Assembly: GCA_947631895.1 (NCBI GenBank)
Contig: CANRMU010000065.1
Span: forward strand, 1-5,683
Direction: 5' to 3'
DNA length: 5,683 nucleotides
Source of the DNA: an uncultured Bacilli bacterium
GTDB taxonomy: Bacteria; Bacillota_I; Bacilli_A; RF39; UBA660
The notes under the pieces were generated by a model. It saw nothing but the letters and a program-made list of their open reading frames with translations, did not search any database and was not told where the DNA came from. Shown in pieces: positions 1 through 5,683 of this stretch. The translations under genes were made by a program, and so were the position numbers. The first letter of the stretch is position 1, and every line of letters starts with the position of its first letter.

Positions 1-3
1 ACC

Positions 4-13
4 CACTTCCTTT
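4..13 (-). promoter_or_regulatory. Ribosome binding site of a gene starting off the left edge
   Basis: On the minus strand this reads AAAGGAAGTG, one base away from the consensus AGGAGGTG core. It lies just downstream of a candidate promoter, and the window ends 3 bases further on, so the start codon would lie a few bases outside. The gene cannot be identified. In other Firmicutes gatC or another housekeeping gene often follows ligA, but nothing here tests that. Confidence 0.45.
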
Positions 14-19
14 AAATTA

Positions 20-48
20 ATTCTACCAAATATTTATTTAAAAGTCAC
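20..48 (-). promoter_or_regulatory. Candidate promoter downstream of ligA, extended -10 type
   Basis: The minus strand shows GTGACT (43-48, four of six bases match TTGACA), a 17-base spacer, then TAGAAT (20-25, five of six match TATAAT). TGG directly before the -10 supplies the TGn extension. It sits between the ligA terminator and a ribosome binding site, so its position makes sense as the start of a new minus-strand transcript. The predicted start would leave a leader of about 15 to 20 bases. AT-rich DNA gives chance matches, so confidence is moderate. Confidence 0.5.
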
Positions 49-66
49 TAGGTATTCTTCATTATC

Positions 67-91
67 AAAAAAAGAATAGCATCCACTATTC
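67..91 (-). terminator. Intrinsic terminator of the pcrA-ligA operon
   Basis: In the minus-strand RNA, GAAUAG (86-91) pairs perfectly with CUAUUC (74-79) around a 6-base loop, UGGAUG, whose outer bases could add a U-G pair. Seven U residues (67-73) follow at once. It begins 6 bases after the ligA stop codon, the classic position for Rho-independent termination. The stem is short and AT-rich, as expected in such a genome. On the plus strand the hairpin is not followed by a T run, so it should act in one direction only. Confidence 0.85.
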
Positions 92-97
92 ATTACA

Positions 98-2107
98 TTA
101 TATTTCATTTAAATCAGTCAAAACACTTCTTAAATATTCTTCATCCCAAATTGGAATTTTTAAATCCATCGCTTTTTGATATTTACTTCCAGGACTATCA
201 CCAACAATTACAAAATCAGTTTTAGAAGAAACACTACTAGAAGGTTTAGCTCCATAACTATCTAGTATTTTTTCAATTTCATCTCGCCTCATAAAAGAGA
301 TAGTTCCTGTTATAACAAAACGTTTACCACTAAGTAAATCATTATTTTTAATTTCTTCGCCAGTATATTCCATATTTAAACCTAAATCTTTTAATTTATT
401 AATTAATTCTAAATTTTCATCATTATTAAAATATTCACAAATATTTTCAGCAAGAATCGGTCCAATATCTCTAATACTTTGTAATTCATCAAAAGTTTTT
501 TCTTTTAAATTATCTAAAGTCTTAAAAGTTCTTGCTAAAAGTAAAGCCGTTTTATCTCCTATTCCTAAAATACCTAAACCAAATAATAATCTTTCTAAAC
601 TATTTTTTTTACTTTCTAGAATAGCCTCTAGTAAGTTATCAACACTTTTATTACCAAAACCTTCTAATTCAATTAAATCTTTACGATGTTCATCTAAATG
701 ATAGATATCCGTTATATCTTTAATAAAACCTAAATTAAAGAAATCTTCCATAATTCTTTCACCAAAACCATCAATATTCATGGCATGTCTTGAAACAAAG
801 TGAATAAGTCTTTCAATATGTTTAGCAGGACACTTTGGATTAAAACAATAATGGTCTACTTGTCCTTCTTTTTTACCTAAAGGTTCATTACATATTGGAC
901 AATTTTCAATCATTTTAAAAGGAATTTCATTACCGGTTCTTCGCTCTTTTTTAGGTTCTACTACTTCAGGAATAACATCTCCAGCTTTTCTAATTGAAAC
1001 CGTATCTCCAATTCTTAAATCTTTTTCTAAAATATAATCTTCATTATGTAGACTTGCTCTTTTTATTGTGGAACCCATAACTAAAACTGGATCTAAAACC
1101 GCATTAGGTGTAATTCTTCCTGTTCTTCCAACCGTAAAAACAATATCTTTTAATTTAGTTAAAACTTCTAAAGCTGGAAATTTATACGCAACTGCCCATC
1201 TAGGATATTTTGATGTAAAACCTAATTGTTGTTGCATTTCTAAATCATTTACTTTAATTACAACTCCATCAATATCGTAAGGTAGGTATTCCCTTTTTTC
1301 ATTATATTCATGAATAAAGTCTAAAATCCCATCAATATCTTTTACTAAACGATTACAAGGATTTACTTTAAAACCTAATTTTTTCATATATTCTAAAGCT
1401 TCATAATGCGTTTTAATATTATAGTCCATTGGATTTGGTAAATGATATATCCAAGTATTTAAATTTCTTTCCGCAGCTATTTTAGAATCTAATTGTCTAA
1501 TTGAACCTGCTGTCGCATTTCGACAATTTTGTAATTTATTTAAATTTAATTTTTCTCTTTCATAATTTAATTTAGCAAGAGTTTCTTTTTCCATATAAAT
1601 TTCTCCTCTTACTTCAATTGTAACCGGCATCTTTAATTTTAATGGTAAACTCTTTATAGTCTTAACATTATGGGTTATATCTTCCCCAGTAGTTCCATCA
1701 CCTCTTGTAACACCAGTAGTTAAAAGGCCATTATCATAATGAAAACTACCACTTACTCCATCAATTTTTAATTCACAAACATATTCTGGATTAAACCCAT
1801 TTTTTCTAATTCGTTCATCAAAAGCTCTAATCTCTTCTTCATTAAAAACATCAGGAAGTGATAACATTGGTAATTTATGTTTAACTTTATTAAATTTGTC
1901 AATAACTAAACCCCCAACTCTTTTAGTCGGGCTATTTACATCATCAAACTCTGGAAACTCTTTTTCTAAATTTTCTAATTCTCTTAAATAATTATCAAAT
2001 TCTTGATCAGTTATAGAAGGATTTGCTAAAACATAATATTCATAATTGGCATCTTCTAATATTTTTCTTAATTCATCTATTCTTTTCTTAGCATCTAATG
2101 AATTCAT
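98..2107 (-). CDS. ligA: NAD-dependent DNA ligase LigA
   Basis: Seals nicks in duplex DNA during replication and repair, using NAD+ to form a ligase-AMP intermediate; essential in most bacteria. The 669-residue protein has the full family layout and usual length (E. coli 671). Domain Ia is at about 1-65. The adenylation domain has KIDG with catalytic Lys114, RGE at 167-169, DGVVIK ending at Lys285 and AVAYKFP with Lys309. An OB fold follows at about 315-395, then a four-cysteine zinc finger (Cys403, 406, 421, 426), helix-hairpin-helix repeats at about 440-575, and a C-terminal BRCT domain at about 590-669 with its conserved Trp654. An in-frame TTG lies immediately before the ATG at 2107. I chose the ATG because it is 8 bases from a perfect AGGAGG; the TTG (2110) would be only 5 bases away. 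It is the last gene of the operon. In domain Ia, Phe37 stands where E. coli has a conserved Tyr; the protein otherwise looks intact. Confidence 0.97.
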   Translation of the reverse strand: MNSLDAKKRIDELRKILEDANYEYYVLANPSITDQEFDNYLRELENLEKEFPEFDDVNSPTKRVGGLVIDKFNKVKHKLPMLSLPDVFNEEEIRAFDERIRKNGFNPEYVCELKIDGVSGSFHYDNGLLTTGVTRGDGTTGEDITHNVKTIKSLPLKLKMPVTIEVRGEIYMEKETLAKLNYEREKLNLNKLQNCRNATAGSIRQLDSKIAAERNLNTWIYHLPNPMDYNIKTHYEALEYMKKLGFKVNPCNRLVKDIDGILDFIHEYNEKREYLPYDIDGVVIKVNDLEMQQQLGFTSKYPRWAVAYKFPALEVLTKLKDIVFTVGRTGRITPNAVLDPVLVMGSTIKRASLHNEDYILEKDLRIGDTVSIRKAGDVIPEVVEPKKERRTGNEIPFKMIENCPICNEPLGKKEGQVDHYCFNPKCPAKHIERLIHFVSRHAMNIDGFGERIMEDFFNLGFIKDITDIYHLDEHRKDLIELEGFGNKSVDNLLEAILESKKNSLERLLFGLGILGIGDKTALLLARTFKTLDNLKEKTFDELQSIRDIGPILAENICEYFNNDENLELINKLKDLGLNMEYTGEEIKNNDLLSGKRFVITGTISFMRRDEIEKILDSYGAKPSSSVSSKTDFVIVGDSPGSKYQKAMDLKIPIWDEEYLRSVLTDLNEI

Positions 2108-2115
2108 CAATTTTT

Positions 2116-2122
2116 CCTCCTA
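2116..2122 (-). promoter_or_regulatory. ligA ribosome binding site overlapping the upstream stop codon
   Basis: The minus strand reads TAGGAGG: the TAG that ends the nucleotidyltransferase shares its last two bases with a perfect AGGAGG. The spacer to ATG at 2107 is 8 bases, which supports ATG over the adjacent TTG. A ribosome finishing the upstream gene sits on this site, so the two genes are probably translationally coupled. Confidence 0.85.
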
Positions 2123-3028
2123 TTCCCATAAATGTTTAGGATAACTCCCTTCTTCTTTTAAATTAGCAATCTTTTTGTTTACTAATGGTAAATCTTCTTT
2201 GTAAGTCATTCCTATCCATTCACTATTAACTGGTTTACAATTAATTATAATTTTATTATTATCTAAATTTTTTTCTAAACATAAAGGAAGTAATATTTCA
2301 TTATTTAAAATAGTTTCCTTATCTTGTTTAAAATATTCTTCTATCTGTTTTTCTAATAATTCATAAAAATCATTTTTAAAACCAAACATATTCATACTTA
2401 CTAAAGTATTTTCTTTAATTTCAAATGATTCTCTACCATCTAAAGGTGTAGCAATTATTTTATCATCATCTTTTTTTATACTACATTCAATAATTTTCTT
2501 TAATTTGCCATCTATAATTTTACATACTCCTCTTTTAACAGATCCACACTCACTAGCTGTTTTAGAGTATTCATAAGGAATAGCTACATAATTATAATCT
2601 TGTTTATCATTTTTTAAAAAATCAGCTACTTCTTTAAAAGCCTTAAATCCATAAAAATCATCAGCATTAATAACCGCAAAACTACCATTTACATATTTGT
2701 GACTACAATAAATAGCTTGACTAGTTCCCCATGGTTTTTCCCTCATTTTTAAAATACTTTCATCATTAAGAGGAATATCTTCTAATCTTTGAAAAGCATA
2801 TTCTACTTTAATTTTATTATCTAATCTTTTACCAACTGTATTTTTAAAATCACTCAATAATTCTTCTTTAATTACTAAAACAACTTTAGTAAAACCTGCT
2901 TTAATCGCATCATAAATAGAATAATCTAATAAAAAATTACCATCATCATCTACAGCTTGTAACTGTTTTAAACCCCCAAAACGACTTCCCATTCCTGCAG
3001 CCATAACAACTAAAGTTAAATCTTGCAT
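2120..3028 (-). CDS. Nucleotidyltransferase family protein, sugar-phosphate type, substrate unknown
   Basis: A 302-residue cytoplasmic protein of the GT-A-like nucleotidyltransferase fold, which joins an NTP to a phosphorylated sugar or similar acceptor with release of pyrophosphate. The N-terminal signature AAGMGSRFGGLKQ (10-22) is the nucleotide-binding loop, with Lys21 in the place of the usual PK lysine. GTSQAI (101-106) resembles the base-contacting motif, and INADDFYG (120-127) supplies the metal-binding aspartate. Near the C terminus come SMNMFGF (211-217) and EWIGMTYKEDL (270-280), then YPKHLW (296-301). From memory, this combination is typical of a widespread family annotated only as nucleotidyltransferase, often about 300 residues long. 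It lacks a left-handed beta-helix acyltransferase tail, so it is not a GlmU- or GlgC-type enzyme. Relatives such as LicC or UTP-glucose pyrophosphorylase share the fold but not these C-terminal motifs. No sugar pathway genes are adjacent. It starts at ATG 6 bases after AGGAGG and ends in TAG within the ligA ribosome binding site. Confidence 0.85.
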   Translation of the reverse strand: MQDLTLVVMAAGMGSRFGGLKQLQAVDDDGNFLLDYSIYDAIKAGFTKVVLVIKEELLSDFKNTVGKRLDNKIKVEYAFQRLEDIPLNDESILKMREKPWGTSQAIYCSHKYVNGSFAVINADDFYGFKAFKEVADFLKNDKQDYNYVAIPYEYSKTASECGSVKRGVCKIIDGKLKKIIECSIKKDDDKIIATPLDGRESFEIKENTLVSMNMFGFKNDFYELLEKQIEEYFKQDKETILNNEILLPLCLEKNLDNNKIIINCKPVNSEWIGMTYKEDLPLVNKKIANLKEEGSYPKHLWE

Positions 3029-3034
3029 CTTTTT

Positions 3035-3041
3035 CCTCCTA
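3035..3041 (-). promoter_or_regulatory. Nucleotidyltransferase ribosome binding site overlapping the upstream stop codon
   Basis: The minus strand reads TAGGAGG, and the TAG is the stop codon of the 124-residue gene. The spacer to the ATG at 3028 is 6 bases. This is the same stop-to-Shine-Dalgarno overlap as at the ligA junction, and it implies coupled translation. Confidence 0.85.
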
Positions 3042-3413
3042 TTTTTTTAAATATTTTTTATTTTTATTTCTAGTTAAAATTTTTACAAATTCTAATCCTA
3101 TTTTTAGTTCTAATTTATCTAAACAATTTTTTAAATTATTACCATTAACTTCTTTAATTTGCACTGGATTATACTTATTATAATAATCATGTTTATAATT
3201 TATAATTAAACCTTTATATTCATTTAAAAGAGGATTAAAATAAATATATAAACTATTATAATCATCAAGAACACTTAAAATATTATTATAATGTTTTAAC
3301 CAAAAACTAATATCACCTGATTTACAAATAACATTTTTTTTATTATCATACATTACTCCAACTAAACTATCTTTTTCATAATATATAACCATTTCATAAT
3401 TATATTCGTTCAT
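3039..3413 (-). CDS. Uncharacterised 124-residue protein between pcrA and the nucleotidyltransferase
   Basis: I do not recognise this protein and assign no function. It is very rich in tyrosine (15) and asparagine (18). The first 75 residues look like alternating beta strands, such as EMVIYY, LVGVMYD, LYIYF and GLIINY, with a probable helix at about 34-50. The last 35 residues suggest one helix ending in a basic tail rich in Lys and Asn (115-124). There is no signal peptide, no clear membrane segment, and no cysteine pair or histidine cluster that would suggest metal binding. It is probably a small soluble alpha/beta protein. That it is a real gene is supported by its ATG start after a purine-rich ribosome binding site, its neat fit in the operon, and the TAGGAGG overlap with the next gene. 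A fast-evolving or lineage-restricted protein fits best; a diverged member of a known small fold is possible. Confidence 0.75.
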   Translation of the reverse strand: MNEYNYEMVIYYEKDSLVGVMYDNKKNVICKSGDISFWLKHYNNILSVLDDYNSLYIYFNPLLNEYKGLIINYKHDYYNKYNPVQIKEVNGNNLKNCLDKLELKIGLEFVKILTRNKNKKYLKK

Positions 3414-3418
3414 AATTT

Positions 3419-3427
3419 ACCCCCACC
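3419..3427 (-). promoter_or_regulatory. Unusual G-rich ribosome binding site of the 124-residue gene
   Basis: The minus strand reads GGTGGGGGT, ending 5 bases before the ATG at 3413. It is not the AGGAGG used by the next two genes. The GGGGGT part can pair with the anti-Shine-Dalgarno sequence as GGAGGT would, with one G-U wobble. It is one of the few G-rich runs in the window and sits right after a small inverted repeat. Confidence 0.5.
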
Positions 3428-3450
3428 AATATGTAAAATATTAACATATT
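3428..3450 (-). repeat. Inverted repeat in the pcrA to 124-residue gene gap
   Basis: Perfect 7-base arms, AATATGT (3444-3450 read on the minus strand) and ACATATT (3428-3434), surround a 9-base loop. There is no T run afterwards, only the G-rich ribosome binding site, so it is not a terminator. The all-but-AT stem would be weak in RNA. It could be a processing or stability element, an accessory translation control hairpin, or chance in AT-rich DNA. Confidence 0.35.
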
Positions 3451-3451
3451 A

Positions 3452-5539
3452 TTAAATTTTTTTCAAACTTTTATGATTTTTCATTAATTTTCTAATTCCA
3501 AAATTTTTACTAAAAGCAATTGTAACAATAGATTTATCTACACCTACTACTACTCCTTTACCATAAATAGTATGCATTACATTATCACCTATATTATAAT
3601 CGGTATCACTATCATTATACATATCTTCAATAACAATTTTATCATTTTTATTATTATTAATTATTTTACTATCTACTTCTAATAAATTATTATCTATTTC
3701 ATCAATAAAACGACTAGGTAGATTAAAATTTTCATGACCATATAACATTCTTTTTTTAGCGTTTAATAAATATAGTTTTTTCTTAGCTCTAGTAATACCT
3801 ACATAACATAAGCGTCTTTCTTCTTCTAAACCACCTTCTTCAATAAAGGAATTTTGATGAGGAAATATACCATCTTCCATACCAATTAAGAAGACAACAT
3901 CAAATTCTAGACCTTTCGCACTATGAAGAGTCATTAAAGTTACAACATCATCATCTTCTTTATGTTCAGAAATATCCGCTACTAAACTAATTTCTTCTAA
4001 AAAATCTTGTAAATTAACTAAACCAGTTTGTTCTTCAAAACTAGCTGTTATACTTCTAAATTCCATTAAGTTATCAAGTCTTAATTCATCTTCTAAACTT
4101 TCGTTATCCAAAGATGCTTTAATACCACTTTTATCTAAAATATCATCAACTAATTCCGTTAAACTTAGGGAATCACTATCCATAATTAATTCTTCAATTA
4201 AATTTTTAAATGCTAATTCTTTACCACTAGTAATAGCTTCAAACATACTACAATTATTAATTCTAGATATTTCTTCTAATTTATTTATTGAAGTTAAACC
4301 TATACCTCTTTTAGGAACATTAATAACTCTTCTTAAAGAAATATCATCATGAGGATTTAAGATTAAACGCATATAACAAATTAAATCTTTAATCTCTTTA
4401 CGATTATAAAAATAAAAACTTCCCACAACTTTATAAGGCATATTAGCTTTTAAAAATTGTTCTTCAGCCGCTCTTGCTTGAGCATTAGTCCGATAAAAAA
4501 CAGCTATATCTTTTTTCTTAAAACCTTCATCTAATAAACGATATATTTCATCAATAACTAACTTTATTTCATGACGTTCATCATAAGCCCTCATATACTT
4601 AATTTTAAAACCAACACCATTATGAGATATTAAATCTTTATCTTTACGATCTTTATTATTTTTAATAACACTATTAGCAGCATCTAAAATCATCTTAGTA
4701 CTTCGATAATTATCAGTTAATGGTATAACTCTAGCATTAAAAAAATCTTTTTCAAAATTTAATATATTCTTATAATTAGCCCCTCTAAACATATAAATAG
4801 ATTGATCAGGATCGCCAACTGCAAAAATATTTTGATATTTTTTAGACAATAATTTAACTAATTTATATTGGACTTCATTAGTATCTTGATATTCATCTAT
4901 TAAAATATATTTAAAACGATTTTGATAATGCTCTAATACTTCACTATTAGATTGAAATAATTTAACCGGTAAAACAAGTAAATCATCAAAATCAACTGAA
5001 TTATTCTTTTTAATTCTTAATTGATATTCTTTATATACTTCATAAGCAATCTTTTCAACATCAGTATTAAAAAACTTTTCAATTTCAATCTCACTTAACA
5101 TTTCATTTTTAATAAAACTAATTCGATTACGAATATAAGAAGGAGATATTTCTTTAATATTATATCCTTTATCTTTAAGAATCTTTTTAATTAGACTTAA
5201 AACATCATCACTATCTAATATGGTAAAATTACGATCCATACCTAATTTTATAGCATTTTCTCTAATAACTCTTAAACCAAAAGAATGAAACGTTCCAACT
5301 AAAGCATTATTACCAGGTACTAATAATTCTAAACGTTCTTTCATTTCTTTAGCAGCTTTATTAGTAAAAGTTATAGCAAGAATTTGATAATCAGGTATAC
5401 CATTTAATATTAAATTAGCAATACGAGTTGTTAAGACTTTTGTTTTACCAGAACCAGCCCCAGCAATAACTAGGCAAGGACCATCTTCATGCATTACAGC
5501 TTCTTTTTGTCTTTCATTTAATTCATCATAATTTATCAT
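3452..5539 (-). CDS. pcrA: ATP-dependent DNA helicase PcrA (UvrD/Rep family)
   Basis: A superfamily 1A helicase that moves 3' to 5' on single-stranded DNA. In Firmicutes it acts in repair, in removing RecA and stalled RNA polymerase, and in rolling-circle plasmid replication. All helicase motifs are visible: Q motif Gln11, Walker A GAGSGKT (27-33), motif Ia TFTNKAAKEM (57-66), Ib GTFHSF (82-87), motif II DEYQD (215-219), III GDPDQSIY (242-249), IV NYRST (277-281), V TLHSAKGLEFD (537-547) and VI VGITRAKKKLY (580-590). An Asn/Asp/Lys-rich linker (about 618-645) leads to the C-terminal Tudor-like domain (about 648-695), which begins YNIGDNV; in relatives this domain contacts RNA polymerase. At 695 residues it is slightly shorter than typical Bacillus PcrA. 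It is the first gene of the operon. The ATG at 5539 is 10 bases from AGAAGG and gives the normal N terminus just before the Q motif. PcrA is preferred over UvrD or Rep because of the low-GC context and the ligA neighbour. Confidence 0.97.
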   Translation of the reverse strand: MINYDELNERQKEAVMHEDGPCLVIAGAGSGKTKVLTTRIANLILNGIPDYQILAITFTNKAAKEMKERLELLVPGNNALVGTFHSFGLRVIRENAIKLGMDRNFTILDSDDVLSLIKKILKDKGYNIKEISPSYIRNRISFIKNEMLSEIEIEKFFNTDVEKIAYEVYKEYQLRIKKNNSVDFDDLLVLPVKLFQSNSEVLEHYQNRFKYILIDEYQDTNEVQYKLVKLLSKKYQNIFAVGDPDQSIYMFRGANYKNILNFEKDFFNARVIPLTDNYRSTKMILDAANSVIKNNKDRKDKDLISHNGVGFKIKYMRAYDERHEIKLVIDEIYRLLDEGFKKKDIAVFYRTNAQARAAEEQFLKANMPYKVVGSFYFYNRKEIKDLICYMRLILNPHDDISLRRVINVPKRGIGLTSINKLEEISRINNCSMFEAITSGKELAFKNLIEELIMDSDSLSLTELVDDILDKSGIKASLDNESLEDELRLDNLMEFRSITASFEEQTGLVNLQDFLEEISLVADISEHKEDDDVVTLMTLHSAKGLEFDVVFLIGMEDGIFPHQNSFIEEGGLEEERRLCYVGITRAKKKLYLLNAKKRMLYGHENFNLPSRFIDEIDNNLLEVDSKIINNNKNDKIVIEDMYNDSDTDYNIGDNVMHTIYGKGVVVGVDKSIVTIAFSKNFGIRKLMKNHKSLKKI

Positions 5540-5549
5540 GTTAACACAA

Positions 5550-5555
5550 CCTTCT
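5550..5555 (-). promoter_or_regulatory. pcrA ribosome binding site
   Basis: The minus strand reads AGAAGG, 10 bases before the ATG at 5539. It is weaker than the AGGAGG of the last two genes. If transcription starts about 7 bases after the -10 element, this site lies almost at the 5' end of the mRNA, giving a leader of only about 16 bases. Confidence 0.6.
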
Positions 5556-5561
5556 CTTTTA

Positions 5562-5570
5562 ATTATATCA
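5562..5570 (-). promoter_or_regulatory. Extended -10 promoter of the pcrA operon
   Basis: The minus strand reads TGATATAAT: a perfect TATAAT (5562-5567) with the TGn extension. No good -35 hexamer exists at 16 to 18 bases upstream. The 17-base position holds ATAAAG (5585-5590), which belongs to the stem of the preceding terminator. Extended -10 promoters can work without a -35 box, so this is the likely start of the operon transcript. Confidence 0.75.
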
Positions 5571-5577
5571 TGAGATT

Positions 5578-5607
5578 AAAAAAACTTTATGAAAATATTC
5601 ACAAAGT
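5578..5607 (-). terminator. Intrinsic terminator of an upstream minus-strand gene
   Basis: In the minus-strand RNA, ACUUUGUGAA (5598-5607) pairs with UUCAUAAAGU (5584-5593) over 10 positions, nine Watson-Crick and one G-U, around a UAUU loop. A run of seven U residues (5578-5584) closes it. The stem contains few G-C pairs but is long. Its place between the right edge and the pcrA promoter suggests it ends a gene outside the window. The alternative, an attenuator in a leader starting further upstream, cannot be excluded. Confidence 0.75.
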
Positions 5608-5683
5608 CATAAATTTTCCTTTTAACCAAAAATAGACATAAAAAAAATGAAAAACTAAATATTTTGAGAAATTAAGTATTTAT

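Noticed and set aside
1068..1280. Open frame of 70 codons on the plus strand
   Set aside because: It lies wholly within ligA, antisense to the conserved adenylation and OB-fold region, and has no ribosome binding site or recognisable protein features. It is a shadow of the real gene.
2108..2110. TTG as the ligA start codon, one codon before the ATG
   Set aside because: The ATG at 2107 has the better 8-base spacing from AGGAGG and is the stronger start codon. The difference is a single residue.
3452..5539. Helicase as part of a defence system
   Set aside because: The complete PcrA domain order, with the C-terminal Tudor-like domain and ligA downstream, indicates the housekeeping helicase. 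No nuclease, methylase or other defence partner is present.
5603..5620. Tiny minus-strand frame ATG ACT TTG TGA preceded by an AAAGGA ribosome binding site-like sequence
   Set aside because: Only three codons, overlapping the terminator stem. A leader peptide this short cannot be supported without a transcript starting upstream.
5633..5661. Plus-strand TAGACA and TAAATA, 17 bases apart, as a divergent promoter
   Set aside because: The -10 matches only three of six consensus bases, and poly-A DNA gives many such hits. No plus-strand gene start is visible before the edge.
5655..5681. Possible last codons of an upstream minus-strand gene, ending in TAG at 5655-5657
   Set aside because: Only eight codons are visible (KYLISQNI), and the other two minus-strand frames also hit stops near the edge. 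It would fit the terminator at 5578-5607, but the frame cannot be chosen from this sequence.

Overview
The window is a very AT-rich stretch of bacterial chromosome. It carries four genes, all on the minus strand, packed so tightly that they look like one operon. Transcribed from high to low coordinates, they are pcrA (DNA helicase), a 124-residue protein I do not recognise, a sugar-phosphate-type nucleotidyltransferase of unknown substrate, and ligA (NAD-dependent DNA ligase). The base composition, the strong AGGAGG ribosome binding sites and the PcrA/LigA pairing point to a low-GC Firmicute, perhaps a Mollicutes-related or gut Bacilli lineage. Every tryptophan falls on TGG and no gene contains an in-frame TGA, so the standard bacterial code fits and the TGA-Trp code of the mycoplasmas is not needed. 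The placement is an inference; no genus can be named from this sequence alone.

Layout, right to left. At 5578-5607 lies a minus-strand intrinsic terminator, presumably for a gene off the right edge. It runs directly into a perfect extended -10 element (5562-5570) that should start the pcrA transcript. pcrA (3452-5539) is followed by a 37-base gap with a small inverted repeat, then the unknown gene (3039-3413), the nucleotidyltransferase (2120-3028) and ligA (98-2107). At the two inner junctions the TAG stop of one gene overlaps the AGGAGG of the next, which suggests translational coupling. A compact intrinsic terminator (67-91) begins 6 bases after the ligA stop. It is followed by a promoter and ribosome binding site (about 4-48) for another minus-strand gene that starts just off the left edge.

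pcrA next to ligA is a familiar Firmicute arrangement: the helicase serves repair, replication restart and plasmid rolling-circle replication, and the ligase seals nicks. The unusual part is the pair of genes between them, neither with an obvious role in DNA metabolism. I see no mobile element, CRISPR array, tRNA, rRNA or defence system. Apart from the unknown gene and the orphan nucleotidyltransferase, this is an ordinary housekeeping region.
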